Part shown: positions 22,997 to 31,944 of the stretch, in pieces
Layout: each line of letters opens with the position of its first letter
How positions within the stretch are numbered: the stretch's first letter is position 1
Source of the DNA: a virus
Length of the DNA stretch: 49,892 nucleotides
Direction: 5' to 3' (one strand)
Virus record (IMG/VR): IMGVR_UViG_3300020190_000087
Location: 1 to 49,892 of that record
Position numbers and translations under genes: made by a program
Notes under the pieces: generated by a model
Databases searched by the model: none
Told to the model about the DNA's origin: nothing
The model's input: only the letters and a program-made list of their open reading frames with translations

Positions 22997-23371
22997 ATGG
23001 AAAACTATTTTTCTAATGAAAAAGATAAAAAAAATGATATTTATCAACCACTTTTGTCTAGGTCTAGACAAATTTATAGAGGGCCAAGAAATTCGGAGCA
23101 AGAAAACCTTGAACAGGATCAATTGGTTATAGATATAGCTAGATTAAAGAAAAAATTGTTAGAAATAGAGAATAAATTAAATAGTATGTCAAATGAATTT
23201 TATTTTCATAATTCAGCCACGCCTAATACTATTCCAGCAACACCGATATACAACGCTTACTATAAGATGTATTCAGACGCTACGCCATCTTATTATTTAT
23301 CGAATGATACCTTAGAGCTATCGGCAATTATTACTAGATTAAATAGAAAAATAAGTATACTAGAAAGCTAG
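22997..23371 (+). CDS. Small tail protein with ATP tripeptides
   Basis: 124 residues. A coiled-coil-like segment (IARLKKKLLEIENKLNSM) is followed by three Ala-Thr-Pro tripeptides (SATPN, PATPI, DATPS) within about 25 residues, and a short C-terminal helix (LSAIITRLNRKISILES). The ATP motif is otherwise concentrated in the giant protein at 4939-9794, so the two may interact, share a modification, or be read by the same partner. Function unknown. Confidence 0.55.
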   Translation: MENYFSNEKDKKNDIYQPLLSRSRQIYRGPRNSEQENLEQDQLVIDIARLKKKLLEIENKLNSMSNEFYFHNSATPNTIPATPIYNAYYKMYSDATPSYYLSNDTLELSAIITRLNRKISILES

Positions 23372-23380
23372 GAAATTCAA

Positions 23381-24652
23381 ATGACAGAAATAATAAATAC
23401 CCAGAAAAGAACGAATCAATATGGTGGAAACTATAGTTCGGCGGACTATAATAAAAGGGTTGAAGAAAACTATCAAGATTTAGTTTACTTATACAATAAA
23501 TATAATGCAATCGATGCTAAAGTGGACGAAAGTTTCGTTAGAATATCTAAGGATCAAATTTTTCTAACTAGAGCTATCAAAGACCTTATCGACAGAGTAT
23601 CTGGTCTTGAGGCGGAAGAAAAGACTACATCTATACATTCTTTCTCGCAAATAGATAACGCACGATTCGCCTCAGAAGGCACCTTTGCAATAGGAACATC
23701 AGAACAATTAACTTTTAATTCAATATACAATTATTTAACTCTTCCATTAATATCTGGCTCAAGCGTATCCGTTTTAAAAAACCATAATTCAATTGGAGAG
23801 CAAGTAATTCCAGATTATTTAAAATTTAAAGTTCAACCAATTGCCTCAATTGACGGAACAGGAGCGGTAATAAACACCACTCCTCCATATTACGCAGTTT
23901 ACGATAGTCACAACAGGGTTTGGTCCAGATCAGTGGCTGTAGATCAGGCTTCGGTAAATGGTGCCCTAATGAACTTCTATATAAAAGTTCCACAAAACAC
24001 TATAAATCAAAAAGTAAATACATTAATGTTTTCTCCATATCCAATAAATTCAGTTGATGTAATATCTCTTGAGTATACGCAAAAATCAAATCCAATATTA
24101 TCGGACTCGGACGGATGGAAGCCAATCAACGAGTACTCGCTTTACAGCAATGACCCTTCCGCTGTCGGCTATGTTCCCCCTGGCGGCTGGAGCAGAGCTA
24201 CTATATCAGACACTATTTTAAACTCGGGTCCATTACATTTTCACTTTAATGTATCACAAAGTGACAATAAACCGATAACGGCTTTTAAGATAGTTCTTAG
24301 ACAAAGAAACTACATAAAAGAAAATAATAAATACATTTATACATATGGTCTTTCCGATCTAGATTTGCGAATAAATAAATACCTAGAAACTGGAAAGGCA
24401 TTTATTAAGTTTAATGCGCCAACTGGTTCGCTAATATATACTGTTGATTCCGTATCTCCAAAAATATACAACGTACCCTTAAGTATTATGAATACAGTAT
24501 TTTCCTATAGGGCAGTTTATCCGACCGCCGCTGGAGGATACAGCCTAAGCCCACAAGGTGGCTCTAGCTCTATTTGGATAGAGGTTACTTTAACAAAAAC
24601 AGAAAATGGTACTGCGCCAATTTTAAATGATCTTGTTATTAAATATAGTTAA
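23381..24652 (+). CDS. Tail/fibre-like structural protein
   Basis: 423 residues. A helical N-terminus with a coiled-coil-like segment (DQIFLTRAIKDLIDRVSGLE) is followed by a domain containing FNSIYNYLTLPLISGSSVS, similar to a block near residue 115 of the 18295-20776 product. Gly/Ser/Tyr-rich beta regions make up the rest. It is the last gene of the run of large tail proteins before a promoter-like gap. Probably a fibre or baseplate-attached protein. Confidence 0.55.
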   Translation: MTEIINTQKRTNQYGGNYSSADYNKRVEENYQDLVYLYNKYNAIDAKVDESFVRISKDQIFLTRAIKDLIDRVSGLEAEEKTTSIHSFSQIDNARFASEGTFAIGTSEQLTFNSIYNYLTLPLISGSSVSVLKNHNSIGEQVIPDYLKFKVQPIASIDGTGAVINTTPPYYAVYDSHNRVWSRSVAVDQASVNGALMNFYIKVPQNTINQKVNTLMFSPYPINSVDVISLEYTQKSNPILSDSDGWKPINEYSLYSNDPSAVGYVPPGGWSRATISDTILNSGPLHFHFNVSQSDNKPITAFKIVLRQRNYIKENNKYIYTYGLSDLDLRINKYLETGKAFIKFNAPTGSLIYTVDSVSPKIYNVPLSIMNTVFSYRAVYPTAAGGYSLSPQGGSSSIWIEVTLTKTENGTAPILNDLVIKYS

Positions 24653-24716
24653 ATTAGCTATAATTAGTTACTATTAACAATAGTCAATTTATTGAATTAA
24701 AAATAAAGGAGCAACA
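24653..24716 (+). promoter_or_regulatory. Intergenic leader with possible promoter and strong RBS
   Basis: AT-rich gap containing TATAAT (in GCTATAATTAG, about 24658-24663) and, just before ATG 24717, AAAGGAG, one of the strongest Shine-Dalgarno sequences in the window. Together they suggest separate, strong expression of the downstream structural gene. No clear -35 element was identified. Confidence 0.4.
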
Positions 24717-25331
24717 ATGCCAACGTTTTATGTAGGACCAAGACCAGTTTTGAGGGGCGTCAATACTAAGGACTTAATTAATCCGTTTAAGGGTACCGCA
24801 GGAGTATATTCATACTACCCACTTTTTGCAAAGGGAGTTTTAGATGGCGCACCAGACAACCATTATGTTCCGGGAACTGGTAGACATCCTGGTAATGTAC
24901 TGTTGTCTCAATTGTTTAATGGCACAATACTTTATGTTCATCCTCTTTCCGGCACATTCCCAGATGGTACAGCCACGTATGACGGTGCAAGATATAGGCC
25001 TTTTGAATTTAAGGGACTGGAATCAGCAAGAGCGTTTGGTTCGAACTTTGGACATGCGGTAGACAGAGTTAACGATTACTCTCTTTACAGTAATTATAAA
25101 TTTGATGGTGTAGCTTCAGCAGAAGTTTTTACTGCAAGCTACGGACACGCCCCTAGATCAGATTCGCATGGCGCTCCAGCATCGTTTGGACTGTTTAGGC
25201 CTGATGCGACAAACGGCGTGCCAAGTGCTACTATATTTAGTAGTGGATACGGACAGTCAAATGCATCTGGAGATTATGGAAGAAAGAAAGTTAACGAACA
25301 CTTCGGAGTTCCTTCTTCAAAAGCTCTCTAA
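24717..25331 (+). CDS. Repeat-bearing virion/fibre protein
   Basis: 204 residues. The second half carries tandem degenerate repeats of about 36-40 residues marked by GLESARAFGSNFGHA, GVASAEVFTASYGHA and GVPSATIFSSGYGQS, with a final half repeat GVPSSKAL. Gly-[hydrophobic]-x-Ser-Ala-x-x-Phe-Gly repeats of this type are common in phage fibre and minor structural proteins. The N-terminal half (FYVGPRPVLRGVNTKDLIN, then YYPLFAKGVLDGAPDNHY) has no recognised domain. A strong ribosome binding site and a higher GC content than the flanking tail genes suggest an abundant virion protein, possibly a head or tail decoration. Confidence 0.6.
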   Translation: MPTFYVGPRPVLRGVNTKDLINPFKGTAGVYSYYPLFAKGVLDGAPDNHYVPGTGRHPGNVLLSQLFNGTILYVHPLSGTFPDGTATYDGARYRPFEFKGLESARAFGSNFGHAVDRVNDYSLYSNYKFDGVASAEVFTASYGHAPRSDSHGAPASFGLFRPDATNGVPSATIFSSGYGQSNASGDYGRKKVNEHFGVPSSKAL

Positions 25332-25602
25332 TTATTTCAGATCTCCAATAGCCCTAGATAGAGACGAACGAATTTCTGGCGCTTACGCTTGGTTAGTTTT
25401 GATAGTGTTTGTTTTTTTGTATGATTTATTTTCTATAAAAACAAATAAATCAGAAACAATGACAAGATATTTTTGGAGAGTAAGCGATAAAAGAATAAAA
25501 AAGGTTGTTTTACTACTTACTTGGTGTACTTTAACCGGACATTTACTTTTTGAAAAATCAGTTAGAAGAAAAATATTTTCTACTTTTGCTCAGAAAAGCT
25601 AA
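25276..25602 (+). CDS. Small membrane protein, conserved in phages
   Basis: About 108 residues from ATG 25276, which has GGAG five bases upstream and overlaps the end of the previous gene by 56 bases. Two hydrophobic stretches are seen, GAYAWLVLIVFVFLYDLF and VVLLLTWCTLTGHLLF, separated by a charged segment (RYFWRVSDKRIKK). Proteins of this plan (ISGxYAW...YD...IKT..., then a second helix with TGHLL) recur in large actinobacteriophages near structural or lysis genes. I know no proven function. Earlier in-frame ATGs at 25168 and 25261 are possible but would deepen the overlap. Confidence 0.6.
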   Translation: MEERKLTNTSEFLLQKLSNYFRSPIALDRDERISGAYAWLVLIVFVFLYDLFSIKTNKSETMTRYFWRVSDKRIKKVVLLLTWCTLTGHLLFEKSVRRKIFSTFAQKS

Positions 25603-25633
25603 ATTCAAACATACTATATAGATACGCTTTTGA

Positions 25634-25639
25634 TATAAT
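25634..25639 (+). promoter_or_regulatory. -10 box TATAAT in TTTTGATATAATATAC
   Basis: A perfect TATAAT sits in the gap after the membrane-protein gene, with no strong -35 at normal spacing. The extended context TGATATAATATA recurs at about 43760 and 46434. A terminator follows 24 bases later, so transcripts from here would meet a hairpin at once unless it is read through. Confidence 0.4.
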
Positions 25640-25662
25640 ATACAACTAAGTGGAACTGAAAG

Positions 25663-25690
25663 ATCCCGCCACTAGGGCGGGATTTGTTAT
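25663..25690 (+). terminator. Rho-independent terminator
   Basis: Perfect 8-bp stem ATCCCGCC / GGCGGGAT with loop ACTAG, followed by the T-rich TTGTTATTTT. It closes the structural gene block before the nucleotide-metabolism genes. Confidence 0.85.
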
Positions 25691-25726
25691 TTTACTACAT
25701 GAATATACAAGTTTTCAGCAAAATAG

Positions 25727-26453
25727 ATGGGTTTAAGTATGTCGGATTTACTAGATAGAGTTTCAAAAGAAGATAGTATTCCAAAAGAACTAGCAGAAGA
25801 ATATTTAAAAATATATGTTGCCGACATAGAGTGGGGCGTACACATAGATAAGCTTTGGAATAATTTTTATAATAAAAATAAAAATGTAGACGAAGCAAAA
25901 ACAATGGTTAAAAAAACAATTAGTTGCGCCGTGCTTTTACCTAGCCTGGAAAGCACAAAAATACCAGACACTCCACAATCTCTTTTATTCTGGTGCACTG
26001 CATGGGCGCAGTTCAAGGAAAGAGAATGGTTCGAACTTTTTAAAAAAACCGTAGAAGAAGATATACAGATAAAAAATAATAGAAAAAAAATAATATCTGT
26101 TCGGCATTATCGATCCAATAGATTACTCTCCACTTACAAGACAAGCTTACAACTGGCTTTATAATAAGGCAGAGGAGTCTAATTGTATAAATGATTTAAA
26201 CAAGAATGCAATTTCTAATAAGCTAAAAAAGCTTGTAACAATATATGGCGGCGTAGTAATTAATAGCATTTTTATTAGTCACGAGAACGCTTTGGAGAAA
26301 GTAATAAATTGGAGAAGTGGGTATTTTTTTGAAAAACAAATACACAAAATTTATAGTGTTGATAAAATAATAAAAATTAAAAACATGGAATTTACAAAAA
26401 CAAATTCTAACTATATAAAAAAAATTGGAGAAAAAAATGTTATTAGAAAATGA
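25727..26453 (+). CDS. Unknown protein, +1 frameshift at CGG
   Basis: About 241 residues after joining at the CGG at 26102 (codon 126); ATG 25739 is an alternative start. Frame 0 stops at 26164, but the +1 frame stays open to 26453 and reads as ordinary helical protein (GIIDPIDYSPLTRQAYNWLY, then NKLKKLVTIYGGVVINSIF). Its end overlaps the RNR start by 17 bases. There are many Trp and charged residues (IEWGVHIDKLWNNFY, FWCTAWAQFKEREWF). I do not recognise a family. It is the first gene of the block after the terminator. Confidence 0.6.
26102..26104 (+). other. CGG +1 frameshift site 8
   Basis: Codon-aligned CGG after GTT. Frame 0 stops at 26164; the +1 frame reads GGC (Gly126) and continues to 26453. 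Confidence 0.87.
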
Positions 26454-28536
26454 AAATGGAAATCCGGATTTATCACCAGTAGTTACAAAAGATTCTATGT
26501 TTTCATTTCATTTGACAGACGAATTTGTAAATACCTATAGAACAAAACCTTCTCCGTTTGGCTATAAAGACGCCGGTGGAAATAGCGTTGGCGAAATAAC
26601 TTTCTTAAGAACCTATAGCAGAATAAGAGACGACGGCACTAAAGAGACATGGGTTGACGTATGTGAGAGAGTAATAAATGGAATGTATTCTCTTCAAAAA
26701 GATCATTGTAAAAAAAATAGACTTCCATGGAACGATGCAAAAGCTCAGGCCAGCGCAAAAGAAGCCTTTGATAGGCTATTTACGTTAAAGTGGACGCCGC
26801 CTGGTCGTGGATTATGGGCAATGGGAACAGCCATAGTTAGCGTTCAGAAAAACTCAGCTGCACTGCAAAACTGCGCTTTTGTTTCTACTGCGGAAATGAC
26901 AAAACTTAATCCAGCAAGACCGTTTGCCTTCTTAATGGAGGCTTCGATGTTGGGTGTGGGTGTCGGATTTGACGATAAGGGGGCAGATAAAGATTTCTAC
27001 ATATATGAGCCAACTCAGGAGGAAACATATATTGTTCCAGACACTAGAGAAGGCTGGGTCGAATCATTAAGCTTACTGTTAAACTCCTTTCTTAAAGAAA
27101 ATCAATCAAAATATTCTTTTGATTATACAAATATTAGGCCATCTGGCACTCCTATAAAAACATTTGGAGGAATAGCAGCAGGACACGAACCTCTAGAAAA
27201 AATGCATAACTATATAAGAAAAATGTTTAGTGGAAGAAAAGGTCAAAAACTTACTCGCATTGATATAGCAGATATAGGAAATCTAATCGGAGTATGCGTT
27301 GTATCCGGGAATGTTCGTCGTTCAGCGGAGCTTCTCATTGGAAGACTTGATGATCAAGATTTTTTAAACTTAAAAAACAAAGACAAGTTTCCAGAAAGAA
27401 ATTCTTACGATCCATCAGCACCGGGCTGGGGTTGGATGTCAAATAATTCCATAGAAACAGAAGTGGGCAAGGACCTGACTTCAATAATAGAGGGAATCTC
27501 CCTAAACGGTGAACCTGGGGTTATATGGATGGATGTGTCTAAAAAATACGGAAGACTTATAGATCCGCCAAACAACAAGGACCACAGAGTTGCTGGCTAC
27601 AATCCGTGCGCAGAGCAGTCACTTGAGTCTTACGAGTGCTGTACGCTGGTCGAAACCTATTTGGGTAGACATGAAAGCTTAGAAGACTATAAGAGAACTT
27701 TAAAGTTTGCATACCTATACGCAAAGACAGTTACTCTTTTGCCAACTCACTGGGAAGAAACTAATGCGATCATGCAAAGAAATAGAAGAATAGGCGCCTC
27801 TATGTCAGGCGTCGCCGACTTTGCCGATCGCCACGGCATGCCCATCCTGAAAGAGTGGATGAACCAGGGCTATAAAACAATTCAAAGATATGACAACGTC
27901 TACTCTGAATGGTTGGGGATAAGAGAATCTATAAAGATGACAACTGTTAAGCCATCAGGAACTGTATCAATTCTTGCAGGAGAGTCACCTGGCGTTCACT
28001 GGACACCAGGTGGAAAGTTCTTCAATAGAACAATCCGATTTTCAAACGAAGACCCCATGCTGCCTCTTTTTAGAATGGCAAACTATAGGGTCGAATCAGC
28101 TTCAGAGTCTCCCGATACAACTTCAGTAGTATATTTTCCAATTAAATCACAGGCTATTAGGTCAGAAAAAGATGTGACTATTTTTGAAAAAATGGCTCTT
28201 GCAACTACCGCTCAAAGATACTGGTCAGATAACTCTGTTTCTGTTACTGTTTCTTTTAATAAAGAAACCGAATCACATCACGTTGGGACAGTGCTACACA
28301 TGCACGACGGTCAATTGAAGACTGTTTCATTCCTTCCTAGCGGAAACGACACCTATCCTCAAATGCCGTACATGCAAATTACTGAAGAAGAATATTTGGA
28401 GCAAACTAATAGGCTGCTTTCAATTGACCTGGCCGAAGTGTACGCGGGTAGGGCAGCCGATGCAGTTGGCGAGCGATATTGCACTACAGATTATTGTGAA
28501 ATAAAACTTACCCAAGACAACGTCAGTTCAATTTAG
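26437..28536 (+). CDS. nrdJ: Class II (B12-dependent) ribonucleoside-triphosphate reductase
   Basis: 699 residues from ATG 26437, preceded by GGAG seven bases upstream; a TTG at 26425 is the alternative. It reduces ribonucleotides to deoxyribonucleotides for phage DNA synthesis. Seen motifs: LKWTPPGRGLWAMGT, the substrate-site cysteine in QNCAFVSTAEM, GVGVGFDDKG, the radical-site loop NPCAEQSLESYECCTL, TVKPSGTVSILAGESPGVHW and the C-terminal redox pair CTTDYC. This pattern and single-chain length fit the monomeric adenosylcobalamin-dependent RTPR (Lactobacillus leichmannii type). No separate beta subunit is nearby, which agrees with class II. Arg codons here include CGT and CGC but no CGG. 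Confidence 0.9.
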   Translation: MLLENENGNPDLSPVVTKDSMFSFHLTDEFVNTYRTKPSPFGYKDAGGNSVGEITFLRTYSRIRDDGTKETWVDVCERVINGMYSLQKDHCKKNRLPWNDAKAQASAKEAFDRLFTLKWTPPGRGLWAMGTAIVSVQKNSAALQNCAFVSTAEMTKLNPARPFAFLMEASMLGVGVGFDDKGADKDFYIYEPTQEETYIVPDTREGWVESLSLLLNSFLKENQSKYSFDYTNIRPSGTPIKTFGGIAAGHEPLEKMHNYIRKMFSGRKGQKLTRIDIADIGNLIGVCVVSGNVRRSAELLIGRLDDQDFLNLKNKDKFPERNSYDPSAPGWGWMSNNSIETEVGKDLTSIIEGISLNGEPGVIWMDVSKKYGRLIDPPNNKDHRVAGYNPCAEQSLESYECCTLVETYLGRHESLEDYKRTLKFAYLYAKTVTLLPTHWEETNAIMQRNRRIGASMSGVADFADRHGMPILKEWMNQGYKTIQRYDNVYSEWLGIRESIKMTTVKPSGTVSILAGESPGVHWTPGGKFFNRTIRFSNEDPMLPLFRMANYRVESASESPDTTSVVYFPIKSQAIRSEKDVTIFEKMALATTAQRYWSDNSVSVTVSFNKETESHHVGTVLHMHDGQLKTVSFLPSGNDTYPQMPYMQITEEEYLEQTNRLLSIDLAEVYAGRAADAVGERYCTTDYCEIKLTQDNVSSI

Positions 28537-28544
28537 GATAAAAA

Positions 28545-28907
28545 ATGAGCAATGAAGAGAACATAGATAGGATTTTTTCTTACATAGCAGAAAACGCTAA
28601 TATGGAAAACTTAAACGATATTTTAAATGAAGAAAAAATATCTCATGCAAAAAACTATCTTAATATAATTAATTCTTTAAATAATTTAGTTGTTCATATT
28701 AGTTCTATGACCGTAGATATATTAAACGATCCAAAATTTTTGATAGATATTGAAATCTATGATATGATAGAGAAGATATATTTACTTTCTGAGGATTTAA
28801 CTTCAATGATAATAAAGAAATATTATTCAATAACTTTAGAAGAACTAGAAGAAATAGAAAATCTATTGGATAATGAAAACGGAGAAAATGAAGAAGATGA
28901 TAAATGA
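28545..28907 (+). CDS. Small acidic helical protein, unknown
   Basis: 120 residues with predominantly helical, acidic composition, ending in EEIENLLDNENGENEEDD. It lies between RNR and ThyX and overlaps the latter by about 35 bases. No motif or family is recognised. Its position suggests a link to nucleotide metabolism but nothing in the sequence shows it. Confidence 0.5.
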   Translation: MSNEENIDRIFSYIAENANMENLNDILNEEKISHAKNYLNIINSLNNLVVHISSMTVDILNDPKFLIDIEIYDMIEKIYLLSEDLTSMIIKKYYSITLEELEEIENLLDNENGENEEDDK

Positions 28908-29655
28908 AAACGTAAGTGAACTACCAGCTCAGTTAGATTCTAGTTTGGATAAAGAAGAAGAAAAAATTGTATACGTATTAAATAATGGATATGTTAGATT
29001 AGTTGACTACATGGGGTCTGATGTTTCTGTCGCAAACGCAGCAAGAGCCTCTTTCGCTAAAGAAAATAAGACTAAAGAACTAACAACATCAGATGCAAGA
29101 CTGATTAAATATTTAGCAAGAGAAAATCACATGTCCCCCTTTAGGCATGCTTTTATTACTCTCGAATTTAAAGCTCCCCTTATGGTTGCAAGACAGCATT
29201 GGAAATATGTTGTTGGGTCAGATCATACTATGGATTCGTGGAATGAGTCTTCAAGAAGATATATAACTATGGAGCCAGACTTTTATTTGCCAAAACCAGA
29301 AGAGTGGAGACTGGCTCCAGAAGATAAAAAGCAGGGTTCCGCAGGCTTAATGTCGCCGTGGGATGGTTCTATTTTTACAGAACAACTAAAAAGATACATA
29401 GAAACAGGGGAAGCTCTTTATAAAATGGCCTTAGACAATAATGTGGCCCCAGAACAAGCTAGATTATTCCTTCCGGCCTATGCTCTAAATGTTGTCTACA
29501 GATGGTCATGCAGCCTGCAGTCCGTTGCCCTGTTTTTGTCTCAACGATTAGCCGATGAAGCACAAAAAGAGATACAATTATATGCAAATGCGGTTTACAG
29601 ACTTGTGCAACCTATATATCCTGTTTCGATATCTTCTTTGATGAACTCAGAATAA
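28873..29655 (+). CDS. thyX: FAD-dependent thymidylate synthase
   Basis: About 260 residues; ATG 28888 or 28897 are alternative starts. ThyX makes dTMP from dUMP using FAD, NADPH and methylenetetrahydrofolate. Seen: VDYMGSDVSVANAARASFA, LARENHMSPFRHAFITLEF and the motif region VARQHWKYVVGSDHTMDSWNE followed by SSRRY, a variant of RHRxxSxNExSxRY. The C-terminal RLFLPAYALNVVYRWSCSL matches the family helix that binds nucleotide. The insertion around GSDHTMD makes the motif longer than in classical bacterial enzymes, as in several phage ThyX proteins. With RNR and dCMP deaminase it forms a dTTP supply unit. Confidence 0.9.
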   Translation: MKTEKMKKMINENVSELPAQLDSSLDKEEEKIVYVLNNGYVRLVDYMGSDVSVANAARASFAKENKTKELTTSDARLIKYLARENHMSPFRHAFITLEFKAPLMVARQHWKYVVGSDHTMDSWNESSRRYITMEPDFYLPKPEEWRLAPEDKKQGSAGLMSPWDGSIFTEQLKRYIETGEALYKMALDNNVAPEQARLFLPAYALNVVYRWSCSLQSVALFLSQRLADEAQKEIQLYANAVYRLVQPIYPVSISSLMNSE

Positions 29656-29656
29656 A

Positions 29657-29836
29657 ATGAATTTTGCGTTAAATATCTTTTCTATTTTGCTATTCTCAAT
29701 TTCTTTAAATTGGCTTATCAGTTTGCATTTTGCAATGCAAATACAATCACAAACAAAAAAAATTAGAAGACAAATGATATCAATTTGTTTAGCTATAGGT
29801 GTTTTAGTTGGAGTATTAATAAAATATACAATATAA
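29657..29836 (+). CDS. Small membrane protein
   Basis: 59 residues (MNFALNIFSILLFSISLNWL at the start), with two hydrophobic segments flanking a basic QSQTKKIRRQM turn and ending in ICLAIGVLVGVLIKYTI. Its stop overlaps the start of the deaminase gene (TAATG). Likely a two-helix hairpin membrane protein of unknown role. Confidence 0.55.
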   Translation: MNFALNIFSILLFSISLNWLISLHFAMQIQSQTKKIRRQMISICLAIGVLVGVLIKYTI

Positions 29837-30303
29837 TGATTAATTCAATTTGTAAAAAAGATATTCAATTTATGCGCTTGTGTATTCAGGCGGCAGAAAT
29901 TTTTTCTACATGTAGTAAGAAAAAATATTCTGCTTTTCTTGTCGACTGCAATAATCATATAGTTGGATTTGGTTACAATGGGGGGCCTTCTGGGTTTACG
30001 CACTGCGATGACGGCGGCTGCCCTAGGTTACTGCACAAAAGTGAAAGTGGATCGCTTTACGATGACTGTATAGCAATTCATGCAGAGGCCAATGCATTTT
30101 TGCACAGTAACTATAATTCAAATCCAGAAAAAATATATATAAATGGACCACCGTGTTTCAGTTGTGCTAAACTAATCTCAAATAGCACAGTTTCAAAAGT
30201 ATTTTATATAAAAGATCAATCATATAAACAATGGAGAGAAATAGAAATGTATTTAAATAAAGCAAATGTAGTAGCTATAGAGATGTCAAATGCCTGCTTC
30301 TAA
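29836..30303 (+). CDS. Deoxycytidylate (dCMP) deaminase
   Basis: 155 residues from ATG 29836. Zinc-dependent cytidine/deoxycytidylate deaminase: HAEANAF gives the zinc-binding His and catalytic Glu, GPPCFSCAK the two zinc cysteines. A GGPSGFTHCDDGGCPRL segment matches the dCMP deaminase insertion of T4 Cd-like enzymes. It converts dCMP to dUMP, feeding the ThyX encoded just upstream. Confidence 0.88.
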   Translation: MINSICKKDIQFMRLCIQAAEIFSTCSKKKYSAFLVDCNNHIVGFGYNGGPSGFTHCDDGGCPRLLHKSESGSLYDDCIAIHAEANAFLHSNYNSNPEKIYINGPPCFSCAKLISNSTVSKVFYIKDQSYKQWREIEMYLNKANVVAIEMSNACF

Positions 30304-30499
30304 ACTTAATTATATTTTAGTATTTCCAAACACACCGCAAGTGTTTGGTTGTTCTTCAAAGAAGATAGCTATGGAAACACCTGCGCCTAAAAATATAGAC
30401 ATATCAGAGAAAAAAATATATTTTATAACATTAGAACCAGATACAAATAACTTAGTATTACATAAGGTAGAAGACAATGAGCAAGAAACAGAACAATAG
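30290..30499 (+). CDS. Small protein, unknown
   Basis: 69 residues, overlapping the deaminase by 14 bases and the next gene by 23. Beta-like segments LNYILVFPN and KIYFITLEPDTNNLVLHKVE suggest a small fold. No family recognised. Confidence 0.45.
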   Translation: MPASKLNYILVFPNTPQVFGCSSKKIAMETPAPKNIDISEKKIYFITLEPDTNNLVLHKVEDNEQETEQ

Positions 30500-30725
30500 A
30501 AAAAAGATTATTCTTAAACTTAGATTAAACGAAACGTACATATTAGCTAACAGTGATTTTTTTGCTGATCTTAACAATATGATAGAAGAAATTAGTAAAA
30601 CATGCGAAGATAAAAATCTTAAAACAAGACTAAAAAACGCATCTGCATTTATAAAAAACGCCGCAATGTCTAATGAATTTAGTCCTAACAGTAATGAAAA
30701 TGAATGGGAAGAGTACGATGATTGA
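30477..30725 (+). CDS. Small helical protein, unknown
   Basis: 82 residues with a basic N-terminus (SKKQNNRKKIILKLRLNE) and an acidic end (NSNENEWEEYDD). Overlaps both neighbours, in the compact style of the region. No family recognised. Confidence 0.45.
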   Translation: MSKKQNNRKKIILKLRLNETYILANSDFFADLNNMIEEISKTCEDKNLKTRLKNASAFIKNAAMSNEFSPNSNENEWEEYDD

Positions 30726-31521
30726 TTTATGCGTAGTGCATCATAACACTACGAGCATGATTAAACGCATGTTAGATGAGCTGCATCTTGGCTTAAATGG
30801 GCAAGAAAAACAATGGAAGCTACATATAACAGATAACGATTCAAGTGATAATTTCATTGAATTTATTAGAAGTTGTGGACACAATTATAATATTCAAAAT
30901 TTATTTCTCAGAAAAAACATAGGCTATTCAACAGCCTGTAATTATATGGCATCAAAAACAGATTCGGAAATTATAGGATTACTTAATGGAGACGTGTGGA
31001 TGAGTAATTCTGACGTAAATAAAATACAAAAAATATTTGACGAAAACCCAGAAATTCATATACTAGGACCAAAACAAAGGGACGAGTACGGTAGAATAAC
31101 ACACGCCGGAATAACCGGAACAAACTCAGCGCCCGTAATGAGAGGATGGATGGTGCTGGACAGGGACGATTTATTGTTTAAAGATAGAGTTAGCTGTGTA
31201 ACTATTTCTGGTTCCGCCTACTTTATCAGAAGAGAAGTCTGGAACGTTCTTGCAAACAATCCAGATTACAAAAAAATACACCCCAATTCACAAGGCGCCT
31301 TTCTTCCAACTCCTCATTACTACGAGGAAACCTGGTGTTCGTATTTTGCTAGACATCTTGGTTATGGAGTTTTTTATGACGGCTCCGTTTCAATTGGGCA
31401 CAGCTGGCATGCCTCATCGGCAAAGCCCGGCGAGGGAGTGAGTCACGTAGATCATTTCTTTCCGATCTCTAGGGAAATTTTTAGAAAGTCTTGTGATTAT
31501 TTTAATATCGAGAGGGATTAA
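30718..31521 (+). CDS. Family 2-like glycosyltransferase
   Basis: 267 residues from ATG 30718, which overlaps the preceding stop. GT-A nucleotide-sugar fold: IDLCVVHHNTTSMIKRMLD at the start, ITDNDSSDN, FLRKNIGYSTACNYM and a variant DxD as LLNGDVWMSN, then SCVTISGSAYFIRREVW and YYEETWCSYFARHLGYGV near the acceptor/catalytic region. It transfers a sugar to DNA, a virion protein or a cell-envelope component; the target is unknown. A second GT2 gene lies at 32184 and a GT-D-like one at 32882. Confidence 0.82.
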   Translation: MIDLCVVHHNTTSMIKRMLDELHLGLNGQEKQWKLHITDNDSSDNFIEFIRSCGHNYNIQNLFLRKNIGYSTACNYMASKTDSEIIGLLNGDVWMSNSDVNKIQKIFDENPEIHILGPKQRDEYGRITHAGITGTNSAPVMRGWMVLDRDDLLFKDRVSCVTISGSAYFIRREVWNVLANNPDYKKIHPNSQGAFLPTPHYYEETWCSYFARHLGYGVFYDGSVSIGHSWHASSAKPGEGVSHVDHFFPISREIFRKSCDYFNIERD

Positions 31522-31525
31522 CTTT

Positions 31526-31933
31526 GTGACAACAAAAATATTTTTATCAGGGGCAATAGATTATGTAGGAGATTATGCTGTCTATTGGAGAAAAGAAGCA
31601 TCATTAGCTCTTACCTCTCTTGGCTATACGGTTCTTGATCCAACTACGGTTAGAGACGATCATACAAGCATGAGTCCAGAAGAAATAGCTCAAAAAAATC
31701 TTTTTCTACAAAAAAAAGCAGACCTAATACTTGTTGAGTATATGTTAAAAGACAGAGCATACATAGGTACTGATTTTGAATTAGCATGGGCAAAAATACA
31801 CGGTCAACCATCTGTTGTTATATGTTCGCCGCACTATAGCAATAGGGTTTACATGAAATATATGGCCACAAAACTTGCAGACAACATAGAAGATGCGATA
31901 GACTATATATCGGTAAATTATCCAACTAAATAA
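31526..31933 (+). CDS. Nucleoside 2-deoxyribosyltransferase-like protein
   Basis: 135 residues from GTG 31526. It begins KIFLSGAIDYVGDYAVYWRK and continues with ADLILVEYMLKDRAYIGTDF, then ELAWAKIHGQPSVVICSPH, matching the Rossmann-like nucleoside 2-deoxyribosyltransferase family. Catalytic Glu and substrate residues cannot be fixed without alignment. In phages the family may salvage or alter nucleotides, or act on NAD-like signal molecules. Here it sits with the nucleotide genes. Confidence 0.72.
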   Translation: MTTKIFLSGAIDYVGDYAVYWRKEASLALTSLGYTVLDPTTVRDDHTSMSPEEIAQKNLFLQKKADLILVEYMLKDRAYIGTDFELAWAKIHGQPSVVICSPHYSNRVYMKYMATKLADNIEDAIDYISVNYPTK

Positions 31934-31944
31934 AAAGGAAAAAT

